The position numbers were made by a program, and so were the translations under genes. The notes below the pieces were generated by a model that was not told where the DNA came from, did no database searches, and saw nothing but the letters and a program-made list of their open reading frames with translations. Shown here in pieces: positions 47,520 to 61,595 of a stretch of 64,000 nt of DNA. Source of the stretch: Luidia sarsii (taxonomy: Eukaryota > Echinodermata > Asteroidea > Paxillosida > Luidiidae); contig OX465110.1 of assembly GCA_949987565.1 (NCBI GenBank), positions 17,524,394-17,588,393 of the forward strand, in the 5' to 3' direction. Each line of letters begins with the position of its first letter. Within the stretch, counting starts at the first letter, position 1.

Positions 47520-47789
47520 GTTGCACCGGTGGCCATCTTTGGGGCCTAGTCTTTGTTCCTCTTGGATAGGCAAGAGTGCACTCTTTGTACCTGCATTGTC
47601 ACTGAATTTTAATGACACTAGAAGGCCCCAAAGATGGCTGCCGGTGCAAACGATTTACAGCTCGCCCTCCGGAGTTTACAACGCATTTGGCCAATCACAA
47701 TGCCCCGGAATCTGTAGACCCTTTCCAAATATGCATTTTCCTTGAAATGCATTGTGATTGGCCAACACCTTGCAAACTCTTGAGGGCAC
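47520..47789. mobile_element. Two adjacent palindromes
   Basis: GTTGCACCGGTGGCCATCTT and GGGGCCTAGT pair with ACTAGAAGGCCCC and AAGATGGCTGCCGGTGCAAA (47527-47650). Directly after it TTTGGCCAATCACAATGC pairs with GCATTGTGATTGGCCAA (47688-47765). Both look like MITE remnants placed side by side. Confidence 0.55.
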
Positions 47790-48081
47790 ACTATTGTGAA
47801 TCGCCCGAATCGAATCAACACACTGTGACTCCACCTTGCAAACCATCAGGGACCAATTAGAGCCGCTCTAAGCACCAACATCTGCCTCAGCTCATGAGCC
47901 ACGGGATCTCCTCGTCAACCCAAACTTCACTTTTGTTTCATGCTAAGTAAAGACGAGTGGAATACGAGTCAAAAGCAATGGACATCACATTGCAGGGCAG
48001 CATGTCATCCTGCTTACACGAGGAAGACTTTTGGGGCCCAGGTCTCATCTACAAGCGCTCTGCTTTGAATAGTGAGACAAC

Positions 48082-48325
48082 AGACCGATTTCAAGACCAC
48101 TGTTTACAAGCCATCACATGACTTATAGTGGGTATTTTTTGCATCTCATCATTTGGTGCAGAAAAGAAGTAAAACGAGCAAAGAAGTCAATTATATTGTC
48201 CACATTCTCCTTTTAAGTTTCCATCGCTGCCCTGTTTCAAATGAGATGAAAAAATACCCACTATAACTTTATAAGTCAAGTGATGGCATGTAAACAGTGG
48301 TCACGCAATCGGTCTATTGTTGGAG
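48082..48325. mobile_element. Long hairpin with about 70-base arms
   Basis: Arms contain AGACCGATTTCAAGACCACT, GTTTACAAGCCATCACATGA and TATAGTGGGTATTTTTT, and the inverse order is found at 48250-48325. The middle is unrelated AT-rich sequence. It is probably a non-autonomous transposon. Confidence 0.65.
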
Positions 48326-49944
48326 TCAAGTTTTTGATAGTATACACCACAAGGGGGCCCTTGATAAGTGAACAAATTATGCTTACCTCATTTTGGATAT
48401 AAACTCTTTATTTTATACAATGATAAACTACAAAGCTTTAAGCCCCTTGGTTGTCAAGTGTGGAGTTTGGGGTATTACGCTTCCAACACTAAATATCGGG
48501 GGCGGAAAGCATTGTCTTGGGAACAAGATTAGAGACTTATTAAGCACTTTACAAGTTTACATCCAATTGTAAAAGTCATTAATTTTTTTTTATATTTCAA
48601 ATACTGTACTTCAGTTTAGATTTACGGGAAGAGCAGTTACACTTGGAAGAACGTCCACTTAAAACTAAATTACTGGCATTTTTCTGTAAAAAAAAAAAAA
48701 TTGTGGTGATTCTCAACATAATCTTAAAATACAAGAAAGTAAAAACCCGTCGGCCCAGGGTGGAAACTTTCCCAGTCACTTCCTCCCAATGCGTAGTGAC
48801 TTTAATATGCACTGCAAATTTTTAAAAAATAGCCCCCCCAAAAAAATTGCGTAAACAATCATTCAAATTGCCACCAGGAGTATTGCATTTGAAAGGATTT
48901 GAACGTTATCATCGATCGCAGTAATGTCACTTCCGACGTTTGATGATGTATTTGCGTGGGTTTCCATATCTGTGAAATTATAGATATTAACATGATGCTT
49001 TGCGTCAAGAAGAATGCAATTCAATGAGGTTTTTGCCCTGCTCGACGTGATAAACATTTCATGCCCAGGGCTTTGCCCGTTGCCTGATGAAAAAAATCCA
49101 GGCAGCGCGGGCAGCATTTGAACCCGCAGACTCCCGCTTTCTAAGACGTCTGCACTAGAAAGAGGGAGTTACGGTTTCAGATCCCGCCCGATCTGCCTGG
49201 AATTTTTTCATCAGGCAACAGGCAAAGCAGTCGAGCAGGACAAAAACCTCATTGAATCTTTGAAATTGCTTCTTTTTTTGTTTTGGCCTCCAACCATCTG
49301 GCTAATTGTCCTCCAGACCACAGAGAGTCGGCATGATACACGTCAGAATGCATCACCAACTTCTTCTTTAAAAAAAAAACCCAAATGACAAAATTCCAAA
49401 CTCAAGTTCCTTGTTACCACTGCACGGGATGTGACTGTGAACATTTTGCCGTGTTACAATCTCTGACTGCCGGAAAAAAACAATATACAAGTACCATTTT
49501 ACACCGACAGTTAACTGATGCACCACAATATACTTTTCATTTTTGAGGGTTCAAATGACATTCAAAAATGAATAAATATCATTGTCATTACCAACTGCAA
49601 AACGTTCTCAACCAGATTTTTTTTTTTTTTTTTTTAAGACTAGTCCTTCATTTTTTTAGTTGACCACAATAACCACTTAATATTGCAAAAGATTTTGACA
49701 CATCCCCCCCAAAATAATCCAAAATTAGTTGGACTACAAAAAAGCAACAACTGCCAGCAGTTTTGACTTTTTAAAGTCTATCTCATGTCTTTGCATCTTA
49801 GCAAAGAAAAATTTGGTAGCACAGTGCAGAGGAAAAAGTAATTTATAAAATATTAACATCAAAATGTCCCACAGAGATGAATGACAGATTTTCATCCACC
49901 GGAAAATCAATAAATCGTATAAAACCATCCAGCAATATCAAAAG

Positions 49945-50350
49945 GAAAGTTGATGAGGAGCAGGAGGAGGAGGAGGAGGAGGAGGAGCAGGAGGAGGAGC
50001 AGGGGGAGGAGGAGGAGGAGGAGGAGGTGGAGGAGCAGCGGGAGCAGGAGCAGCAGGAGCAGGAGGAGGAGGAGGAGGAGGAGGAGGAGGAGCCGGAGCA
50101 GGAGGAGCAGGAGGAGCAGGAGGAGGAGGAGCACGTGGAGCAGGAGGAGGAGCAGGAGGAGGTGGAGGAGCAGGAGGAGGTGGAGGAGCAGGAGGAGCAG
50201 GAGGAGCAGGAGGAGGAGGAGGAGCAGGAGGAGCACGTGGAGCAGGAGGAGGAGCAGGAGGAGCAGGAGCATTTGGAGGAGCAGGACGAACAGGAGAAGG
50301 AACAGGAGGAGGTGGAGGTGGAGGCAGAGGCCGAGGAAGAGGAGGGGATC
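49945..50350. repeat. GGAGGAGCA microsatellite
   Basis: GGA/GCA triplets repeat for about 400 bases. The plus frame is an uninterrupted Glu/Gln-rich run and the other frames are Arg/Ser- or Leu-rich. No splice-supported gene includes it. Confidence 0.93.
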
Positions 50351-52075
50351 AGGAGCAGGCTGGCCCTCCACATTTGGGGGGGGGGGGGGCTGGGAAAACT
50401 AATACAACAAACTCAGCTATTTATCTTGTTATTAAAAACAAAAGGAGGGTAAAATTGAAAATTCATTAAGAAAATTTGTCACCAGTTTGGAGGAAGATTA
50501 CTCTCTCTCTCTGAGATTTCAACAGGTCGGTTTTTCAAGCGCTAGAAAAAAAGTAATCCACCACTGCTCACAGCAAAACAAGATTGCATACCCCAACCAC
50601 AAAAACAATGTTTGTTTTGGTTTTTTTTTTGTAGTCTTTAGAAAGAGTCTTTAGAAAAAGCAGATCGTCAAAGGAAGAGGAAAAAGAGCAGCACCACAGT
50701 GTTACTTTTTTTTTTAATTCCCATGTCTTCAAAACTTTTCTTTGCTTCAATTGTTGGGTTAATTTGATCCACAAAATGGGACCAAAAGATACCAGCATAT
50801 ATTATAACGGCATTACAAAAAGAAATCGATTGGGCGACAGGTATATGATGATCTCTTTTCAAATAACCCTCAAAGAATGATTCACATCTGAAAAGTTAGT
50901 GAGAACGCTGATTTCACATTAAAATTGAAAGCGGTTCTACTGTGTTAAAATAACTTTCCAGGTGTTAGAAAAAATGGCACTAGTTTCTTTAGATTTGCAA
51001 CGATGCTTTATATGAAATTGGCAGAAATAGGTTTGGTACTGGGTTAAATATCTTTTCAGATGGTTTTCAAAGCGTACTTTTTCTCAGCTACATAAAAGTA
51101 CACCTTCCACAAACAACATTCATATGTCCTTTTGTTGCTAGGATTAGAAAATGTACTAAAATGAACTATGTACATATAGTACTATGGATCGAGTGTAAGA
51201 AACAACGTTTGTTCAGCAAAATTCCAACTGGAAAGGTTGCGCACACACTGATAGTCCTCAAAATCACTTCAATATAAAAATGTCGCAAATGCGTATACAA
51301 AAAATAAGAAAATTAATGCAGCTTCTCAACTTTGCATTTTAATTTTCTATGGTCATGCATAGTTTTGTTTTCCAAAAAAATAAACCACAGACAATTTTTT
51401 TTTTCATTTTTTTTTTTTTTGGGGGGGGGGTTCATTTGTTTCTTATCATGTACACTTTCTGTTTATACAGAGAAGAATGATGTGTAAAAGCTTATGTTAT
51501 TAGTGATGGGCAAAAGTTATTCGGGGAAGGGGGGATGATCAACCCAGAAAAGTCACAGCAATAGCTTCACAGACGGGATGTTAAAATGAAACCAAAGGAA
51601 GATTGAGTGGTACCAGGTAGTTCTTCAAGCCAACACCAAGCAAGAACATTTCTCTTAAAAAAACCCTGACCAAACAAAGATGAACAAATGGTCAATTCTG
51701 CACAATTCACGAGAATGGCAAAGAAAAGGGAAGCTTTACTGGACCAAGATTTGAATCCAAGACATCCAAGTTTAGACCACCTGAGCCGTCCAGCCCTTTA
51801 GCTAGGGAGGGGGGCATAATTATATGTCAACTTCTCTTTGCCAGGATGGGGCGGGGGCCCACTGTCAAAAGTAACCACTCGGTGGTTAAATGCTTCTGGC
51901 TGGTGAACCCATCCAAGCGAAGATTAGTCGACGATTTGGGAAGTTGGAACAGATTTGATGGTGGAAATACCAAGTAGGGGGTTTGTGGCGACACTGTTTG
52001 CATCACCTCTTAAGAGAAGGAGTATGGCTCTGAAAAGAGTTCTGAAAAAAGCCAGTATTTGGGAAGTTTGCCACC

Positions 52076-52175
52076 TACGGGCTGGATAGCTCAGATGGTA
52101 AGAGCACCGGCATGTCAAAGTTAGAGTTCTCCTTTTCAAGTCCCAATCCAGTCAAATTTTCTTAGCTATTTCTCA
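52076..52175 (+). mobile_element. tRNA-derived SINE-like element, best A box
   Basis: GGGCTGGATAGCTCAGATGG followed by TAAGAGCACCGGCATG gives a clear tRNA 5' half (A box TAGCTCAGATGG). TTTTCAAGTCCCAATCC is a degenerate B box, followed by AGTCAAATTTTCTTAGC, the SINE body seen elsewhere. Confidence 0.65.
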
Positions 52176-53021
52176 CGTTTTTTTCCCTCCATAACCCTGG
52201 GCCACAAGAAAATCCTCCTTTTTTGAGGGGGTGGGAAGGTAAGGCTCTTGTGACCCAGTTGGACAGCGAGGGAAAAACAAAAACAAGGACAAATTTTCAT
52301 GACAGGAAAACCCGAAAACAAAACGAAAACCACTGAAAATCAAACAATACTGCATTTTGCAGAGAAAGCATTCAGACGACAATGTGAGAAATTTGTGGCT
52401 CCATGATCGAAACTGTCGGCCGTGTTCCACTCAGAAATGAACAGACTTGGAGACAGATCTTCTTTTGTTTGAAAAATAAAATTTAAAAAAATCACGGACA
52501 TGAACTACGTTGCAGTCTCCATCCACTTTTTGGAACACATTTCTTTTGTGCAGTCTGATTTTTTTCTTTATGTCGAGACAATTTTCCCAAAGAATTATTT
52601 GCACTTTTTCAGTGTGAGGGACTTTTGACTGGTTCCCTGCATTCACTTTTGCCACAGGCCGGCATGTGATACAGCTCTCGGAAACCAGTGCCTGCCTGCC
52701 AGTAAGTTGAGCTCTCACAACTTAGGGGGGGGGATGTATTCAGCCTCTTTCCATATGCTTTGTGCATCATTCAAAGCCGCAGCCATTTCATAAGCCGTAG
52801 CCCTTTATACACTGCTGGAGTCTGGTGCCTGGAGTCACAACACTCGGCTTAACTGTAAGGAGTGCCCCCCTCCCTCAAGGCACCAGTCTCGTCCATACAC
52901 TGTGCAAAATTTGAAGCCGCAGCCGATCCACTGGCCACTGGTAATATTTAGTCTGGTGCCCAGAGGCACCCACTATGCATCCCAACGGTGCTTCCTCCTA
53001 CAATCCGGTGGGCACCAGCCT

Positions 53022-56000
53022 CTAGCTGCTGGGTAAGAGCCTGACCTTGGAGAGATGCAGGAGGATGCCGGGCACGCCTTCGTCCAGGTCCTGGTCCGAG
53101 TAGAACTCCTGCCAGACTGGGCAGTGGTCTGACACCACGCCGCCCCAGGACCAGTTGTCTGGGATCAGCGGGTGGGTCAGACCCTCTCGTACAACACGAG
53201 CCTCACCTTAAAATAAGAAAGAAAAAATAAATAAAAATATACCAGTTCACTGACTGACCAACAGACAGATAGATGTCTCCGTTAAAGTAATGACTCAAAA
53301 AAATTGTTTAGAATCAAATTGACAGCCAAATTAGCTGTTCAACAACAGACAGATGTCTCCGATAAAGTGATAATTCTAAAAATTGGTTTAGAATCAAATT
53401 GATTTAGCAATTTAGCTGTTCAACAGTGCCATCATTTTCTAAATCAATCACTAAAACATAATTGACCACTCGATCAATCAACAAGTCAATAAATTGACAA
53501 ATCGGCGATTAAATTTATTAAATCTATTGATGATCAATCCATTGAAAAATAAATGCATAATTAATCAATCAATTGATTAATTGATCAAATACTTAATTTC
53601 TTAACCAATGAACTTATTGATAGATAAATCAATCAGTCCATGAATAGATCATTTACTTAATTGATCTATTGACTGATTGACAAAAAGATTAACTAATCAA
53701 TCAATTAACACATTGACGGATAACTAAATCTACACATCAATCAATAAATCAATCAATAATTCAATCAATAATTCAATCAATAATTCAATCAATAATTCAA
53801 TCAATAATTCAATCAATAAATCAAACAATAATTCAATCAATAAATCAATCAATAAAACAATCAATAAATCAATCAATAAATCAATCAATAAATCAATTAA
53901 TCAATTCATTGATCAATCACTTGATCAATCAATCAATCAATCAATCACTCAATCAGCCAACCAACCAACCAATAAATTGATCAATCAGTGAATCAATCAA
54001 CCAAAGGGCCTACACCACCCACCTGTTTGAACAGCGGCCAGGCTCTCACTGAACCAGGCATTGTCGTAGCAGTGGGAGCCCTTGGGGTTCTTGGTGCTGA
54101 TGTTGGTGTAGGCATCATCGGAGATGGCGTGGCTGAAGCCGGCAGCGCTCAGGGCCTTGAAATCAGGCGAGGACGGGCCCGTGTTGAAGTCACCCACAAT
54201 CAGGATGTCTTTCTCATCTGCAGTATGGGAGGTTAATAAAAAGGGTGGGGGGGGGGGGTTAAAATCAAATCCGACACCAAGCTAGGTTTGAGATTGGAGT
54301 CTGTGAGATATGATATGTATGAACAGGAGAATCTGGAAATTTTCTAAATATTCTAGTCCAAGTTCATATCAAAATCTGGACAATGAACCATTTCAAAATT
54401 ATCTCTCCAGAGATTCAAGGATTTCTCTGAAGTATTTGATCAAAGATGCTCTGGATCGGCACCAATCTTTTCTATTCAAATCCCAAAATTATGTTCAACT
54501 ATAACACCTTCAAGATTCAGCCTTGGGATTTCAAGAGAGAGAGATAGCTCATATGGCAACTGCTTTTGAAGTCATTGGTTATTTCAGTCTGCCAATCAGC
54601 TTCGCAGGATGCAGTCACGTGATCGGTTCCTGACCAATCAGGAGAGGTCTTACCGGGCAGATGTTCCTGCAACGCCTCATAGAGCAAGGAGAGCTGGTTG
54701 ATCTCGTCCTGACGGATAAAGAAAAATCAAATCAAAATACAGCTATTACAAGCCGTTTGACAGATTTTGTTAACAACCTTATATGACCTTATACAAAGAA
54801 CTATAGAACTTGATGGGAGTGACGGAGTGATTGGGTGATGATGGTGATGGGGTGATGGTGGTGATGGGGTGATGGTGGTGATGGGGTGATGATGGTGATG
54901 GTGGTGATGGGGTGATGGGGTGATGATGGTGATGGGGTGATGGTGGTGATGGGGTGATGGTGGTGATGGGGTGACGGTGGTGATGGGGTGATGGGGTGAT
55001 AATGGTGATGGGGTGATGGAGGTGATGGGGTGATGATGGTGATGGGGTGATGATGGTGATGGGGTGATGATGGTGATGGGGTGATGGTGATGATGGGGTG
55101 ATGGTGGTGATTGGGTGATGGTGGTGATGGGGTGATGATGGTGATGGGGTGATGGTGGTGATGGGGTGATGGTGGTGATGGGGTGATGATGGTGATGGGG
55201 TGATGATGGTGATGGGGTGATGATGGTGATGGGGTGATGATGGTGATGGGGTGATAGTGATGATGGGGTGATGATGAGGTGATGGTGATGATGGTGGTGA
55301 TGGATGTGATGGTTGTAATGGGATGATGGTGGTGATGGGGTGATGTGGGTGATGGTGATGATGGTGATGATATGGTGATGATGATCGGGTGATGGTGGTG
55401 ATGATGGGGTGATGGTGGTGATGGAGTTAATAGTTGCGATGGAGTTGATGGGATGATGGTGGGGACGGTGGTGATGGGATGATGATGACGATATCAATGA
55501 CCTTCATCGGGGACGGAGCGACCCCTAGTCTCACCTCCAGCCTGTCCCTGGAGCTGTTGTTGAGGCCGGGGTACTTGAGGTGGACGGAGACGAGGACAAA
55601 GTCCAGCTCCCGGGCCCGGAAGTAGCCCAGGAGCGGCTTGCGGGCAAAGTGCTTGCCGTTGGTGCCGCCCTTGGGCGACTGGAGGAGGCTCCACTCCGAC
55701 AACCGGATGCCCTCCGCGGCGTTCCACAGAAATCCGTTATACTCCAAGCCCTGCAGAGCAACCATGACCCAGGAGACAAGACACAGTATATCAGCGAGAG
55801 CCAATACTGTTTCATTCCCAGCAGAATAAACAATTATCAAAAATTAGGAGTGCCTGAGGTTTTGATCCCAGCAGGACCTTTTTCTCTCTTGAGGGAGGCC
55901 TCTGAGAAAGGTTGTGCTACGATCCAAATGTCAGGCCCTCCTTGTATTTGATTTTTTTTTTTCATTTTAGTCAGTAAGCAGTTTGCAACATTTTTTGCAT

Positions 56001-59000
56001 AATACTGTAAAACCTGATGCTTCGATCCCTAGCAGAGTCCTACATTTGAATGGTGATCGATTTTTTTTTTTTTTTTTTTTTTTAACTAGACCAGGACATG
56101 AACCCAGGACCCCTGGCTGAATGTTGGTCAGGTCAAATTTTGAGGGACTGAGGAATCAATTCCTGACGAGACCTTTCTCTCGTTGAAACAGGTCTGGACT
56201 AGAACTGAAAATGTCAGGCCCCCCCCCTCCCCTGAACTGCATTTGTGGTTGTTTCAAGTTTCAGCAGTAGTAAGCAACTTTTGCATCATTTCAGCCTCAC
56301 TGAGTGCATTGCTGTAAACACTGTATCTCACCTGGAACATTCTGCCAGCCGAGTCAGAGGTCACACACTTCCAGGTTCCCCTGGGACCGGGCCAGTTCCT
56401 TACAACGGCCAACGTAGGGTCATTCAGCTCTGCACATATCTGGAGGGGGAAGAAGGGGAAGAAGAAATACGCCAAAGGTTATACATGTATACACGTACAT
56501 ATTTTTTGAATGATTTCCCAGTAAGTGTTTTTTTGTGTCCCTGTTTTTTTCTTTTGTTTTAAAGTAAGGTTTAGAAAAGCTGCATCCACTCTATTTGATC
56601 CCGGAACTCTATCTATAGCCAGATTCGCAACTAAATGTTGTCGATTGCAACAAATTGTAACAGTAACTAATTACTGTTTACTGCAACTTGTTGCTGTGGA
56701 CTGCTACTAATTGTTGTTGATTGCAACTACCAGGGGGTATTTGTTGTTGATTGCAACCGACTGCTGTTTTGCAACAAATTGTTGTTGACTGCAACTAATT
56801 GTTGTTGATTGCAACTAATTCCTGCTGATTGCAACTTAAAATTGTTGATTACAACTCATTGTTATTGATTGCAACTGAATGCTGTTGATTGCAACTAATT
56901 GTTGTTGGTTGTAACCAATTGTTATTGATTGCAACTTATTTTTTTGATTGCAACTAATTGCTGTTGATTGTAACTAATTGCTGCAGATTGCAACTATTTG
57001 CTGTTGATTGCAACTAATTGCTGTAGATTGCAACTAATTGCTGTAGATTGTAACTAATTGCTGTAGATTGCAACTAATTACTGTAGATTGCAACTAATTA
57101 CTGTTGATTGCAACTAATTACTGTTGATTGCAACTAATTGCTGTTGATTGCAACTAATTGCTGTAGATTGCAACTAATTACTGTTGATTGCAACTAATTA
57201 CTGTTGATTGCAACTAATTGCTGTAGATTGCAACTAATTGCTGTAGATTGCAACTAATTGCTGTAGATTGCAACTAATTGCTGTAGATTGCAACTAATTG
57301 CTGTTGATTGCAACTAATTGCTGTTGATTGCAACTAATTACTGTTGATTGCAACTAATTGCTGTTGATTGCAACTAATTACTGTTGATTGCAACTAATTG
57401 CTGTAGATTGCAACTAATTACTGTTGATTGCAACTAATTACTGTTGATTGCAACTAATTGCTGTAGATTGCAACTAATTGCTGTAGATTGCAACTAATTG
57501 CTGTTGATTGCAACTTATTGCTGTTGATTGCAACTAATTGCTGTTGATTGCAACTAATTGCTGTTGATTGCAACTAATTGCTGTTGATTACAATTTGCAA
57601 CCAATTGCACCTGAAAGGAAAGGGGTGAGGTGGCTGTAATCACTAGTAAAGATATGACAGTGAAAGTTCTTCCCACTGGTGCCCCACTTAAAAAAAACAA
57701 TAGTTGACCATTTTGGAAAGCCTGCCTATCCCCCCCCCCCAACTCCCAACCAAGGGCTGGATAACTCAGGTGGTTGGAGCTCTGGTACAGTACCTTAAAC
57801 CATAGGCCTTGGTTAAAATCCTGGTCCAGTCAAAAATGGTCTTTGCCATTTCAATTAAAAAGCGAATTCCCTCGCTGAGGCATTCATTGTTCAGCCAAAC
57901 AATGACAACCGATGAAGTGGGGTTTATCCCAACAACTTTCACAACGACGGTCGAGAAAAAAAATAGAAGTGATATGTCAGACTGTTTTGATGGATAGACC
58001 ACATGGCAACAAGGTCAAACATGTGACCCCTCTATGTGCTTAAAATAAATTTTAAAGCTACGTTTTAATGTCCATACAATTATGGGACTGGAATGTATTT
58101 TCAAGAGAACTGATGGCAAAGGTACATGTAGGCATATACATGTATGTGTAATCAATCCGAAAAAAAAAAAAAGGGCTTCGCTGAAATAACATCTGGCTTC
58201 AAATCAGGAAATGGTGAAGGAAAAAAAACATGTTTCTGATGATTCACAGATAAAACAATAGGGCCTACAGTTTACATTACACATACATCTACTGTACATG
58301 TACATGTACACGATACATGTATACACAGTCACTGTACATGTACATGTACATGTACATGTACATGTACACGTATGTACTGTACCTGTTCTGTACATGTACA
58401 GTACATGTACATGTAAGTACCGTATGTGTAAAGACAGTTCTCTACAGATAATATAATTACACTGTTTCTTCAAATAACAAGGAGGTACATGTACATGTAT
58501 CAGAACAGCTTCTTCTAACATTCTGCTTCTATTTGCTTCTCAATTCTCATTCTGCTTCTCATTCTCTATCCTAGTTCATGTTTCCCACCTCATGCTTATG
58601 ATCTAACCCTTTTTAAGAGGAATGTTGATTCCTATCTCCAGCTTTCCTGTGTTCCTGCCTATCTCCTTCACTCCTTGGCCTTTAACCTAGAGTGGCTTTT
58701 ACATATAGCCTTGGTTTGGGCGCAAACTGCATAAATATGGACATGGACGTGTACTTTGAACACTAGCCAAGCAGAAATCCGGCAGGCATCCAAGTTAATA
58801 ACATCAATTGGTCAAAAAATACTTGCCAGCGCTTGTGCCACTGCCACAAACGCACTTTTACAATTGAAAAAAAAAGAAAAAAGGAAATGGCGAAAATGGT
58901 GAAAAGTTTGTTCAACCTTCTGACCCTCCCCTTTCCCCCCCGGATGAGCTATTCCGGTTGAATTGTTGATACCGTTCATAGAGTTGCACTTGGACTAGGC

Positions 59001-61536
59001 TGGAGCCCTTGGCAGTTGCCCGGGACAACCAGAGGGTTGTCGGTTGGGAGTATCCAGTGTTGTACAGTGTATACGTATGAAGAGTCATGGTCCAGTGCAA
59101 AGTCTATGTCCTTGGTTCCAAGTGTTTGCGCACTGTAGCGGCTGTTTAATCCTCTCGCTCGCAATGGCATCGAGGCCACAGTAGCGAAGGTCTATTTGTA
59201 TGGGGGCCAGAGCAAACTTGCACATCAATGATGAATCTACACTGACAATGACTGATACCCTTCAGGGGTTTTTGTGTGTGTTTGGGGGTAATGGGCTGTT
59301 TGATTGCCTTAAGTTGTATAGTCTCTTGTTCAGTTTTGGATGGCGAGTTTTGTCTGTTACTTGCACTGAACTACAGTGTACTGTATGTACAGTTGTATGT
59401 ATATGACAAGTCACATGTACAATGTACTTGTAAATGTAATGTAACAACTAGCGAGTTACTGTAACATTGATGACGGTCGCCCCCTGTTTAAAATATGCGT
59501 ACCTGTACATGTAGCTACTGTAGTTTAGAGCACAACAATGCCCCCCCCCCCGGCAAAAAAAATAAACAATAAAAAATGTTGCAAACACCTCTAATGACCT
59601 GACTTTAATGACCAAAAAATGCAAATTTAAAAATAAAAAGTTCAGAGGGCCTGGCAATTGGTACAATTCTACGAGGACCTTCCAAGTTCCGACACGTTTT
59701 TGGAAACACCTAACAAATTACGAGAGACTGAGGTTTGACTTTCTGGAAGGACCTTTCCAAATTCTGCCTTTGAGTTTGAAGACGCTCTGGCCAAGATTGA
59801 AATCGTCAGGCCCTGGACAGAAAACTCACACGATTTGCATAACGGGTCATCAGAGTCAGTATACATGTGTACATGTACATGTATGTATGTGAGCAGTCAG
59901 CATTATTTTCGTAATTACTTTTTAGTTACTTCAGTGGGGGATGTCCACACTGAAGACAGGCCTGGTGCGCACCACAGTGCTTAACCTGACGAAGCCCATC
60001 TGTTGAATTTGGATTGGTTTGGTTGTGGATTGTTATTAAAGGGATTGTGTTAATGTTTTAAAGGGATTGTATGTAGTCCAAATGAAACGATGTTTGGTTG
60101 TAAACTGGCCAAAACTCACCAAACCTAGTGTTGGATTTTGATGGGCCTAAGGTGGGTATAGGGTTAATGGACTACTTAGTGATATAATGTATGTTCATGT
60201 ACATGTACATGTATTGTACATGTACATGTACTGTAGGTGTGTGGTTCTCAGATAAAGCAAAGTTCTCCATCATCATCACTCCAATTGCTACATGTAAGTG
60301 ATGATCAGATTCTCTGCACCACGTTTTCGCTGTACAGCCACGTGTTGCCTCCATCTTAAAGCCGCGTAGGGTACATGTAATTCAACAAGGGTTTGCCTAC
60401 TCAATGTACTGTACATGTACATGCACGTGCATTTAATTAACAGTGTATGCTCAGTGCTTTGCCCGATTGTCTGCTAAAGAAAACTACAGGCAGCTCAGGC
60501 GGGATGCAAACCAGTGACTCCTGCTTTCTAGTGCAGACATTTTTTTAAAACCGTTTCACCAATGAGCTAGGCAAGGTCAAGTGGTGGATTCAAAGGGGCA
60601 GAACCACACACCACTCAGAAAGAGATACCGTATTTGTACATGGTGTTAATGTAAGCCAGCTTAAAATTGCAGGTACCGTTTCTGCTTGTTCCATCAGGCA
60701 CATAATATGCCCGCATTTTTTTTTTTTTTTCAGCAGGCAATCGGGCATACCCTTTGAGTAGGGCGGCCCCTGGATGAACTACATTCTCCACAACACCGAA
60801 AAATCATATCACATACTGTAATTTACAATTTTACAGGTGAACCATTTGTGAAGATCAACATGGTTTGCTGTTGTCTGTGCGTGGGAGCTTGTGGGAGGAA
60901 ACTCTTATAAAGAGACACCCAGTCATGTTTTTACTGTGCAGTCAGTGAATTACATTATCATCAAACAAGGAACAGCACCATCGGTACTGTGGTTCTCCCA
61001 CAACCCAAAATGGAAAGTGTGAAAAAGAGCTTTTAATTTTTAGAGGTGGGCAAGCCTGGAATGATTCGCCACGACATAATTATGAAATCGTTGAGTTCTT
61101 TCAATTTGAATCTAAGCTTTGTTAAGCAGCTAAAACAATTGTATCATATTTAATTACTGTGACTGGGATGCTTTACTGTGCTACATGTATACTTTATGTA
61201 TGACCCTGTTAATTGGTTTTCTTTAAGTTTTGTGTTTTAAACCCCGTGAATTTTCAGGACATTTACTATTCAAATAATGTATTTTTTAAACCTTTTTTTT
61301 TTTTTCGATCCTCACAGGACCTTTCTTTGCCTTTTTGAAAGGTCCTGTTAAGGCCCACTAAATTTTGAGATTTGCATTTTGGCCATTTGGAAATTTTAGT
61401 CAGTAAGCAGTTTGCAACATTTTTGTGTATCACTTTTTTTGATGTAACTTTTTAATCATAGCTTTGTGAGCTGGGATCCATGAGAGATGACTGAGTTGTT
61501 TGGCCACTGAATGGATCACCCAGGGTCAACAAGAAA

Positions 61537-61595
<59 letters not shown>

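Larger units (their letters stand above)
45023..53021. other. Intergenic stretch of about 8 kb between the Schlafen-like and EEPD1 genes
   Basis: No gene is supported. It holds family A (45222-45345), family C (45388-45505), family D (47848-48040), family F (48955-49260) and family E (51716-51895 minus, 52076-52175 plus) elements. Three hairpins lie at 46218-46312, 47520-47789 and 48082-48325, and a GGA/GCA array at 49945-50350. The stretch 50450-51700 is plain AT-rich DNA in which I see nothing. Confidence 0.7.

Noticed and set aside
49877..50452. Glu/Gln-rich 191-residue plus frame starting MNDRFSSTGK
   Set aside because: Almost all of it is a GGA/GCA triplet repeat; no splice sites, conserved region or neighbouring exon support it.
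52076..52175. Functional tRNA gene
   Set aside because: The A box is good, but the B box is degenerate and acceptor-stem pairing is not evident. The same sequence recurs with a common 3' body, so it is a SINE.
54727..55497. His/Pro/Ser/Thr-rich 256-residue minus frame
   Set aside because: It reads through the GGTGAT array inside an EEPD1 intron.
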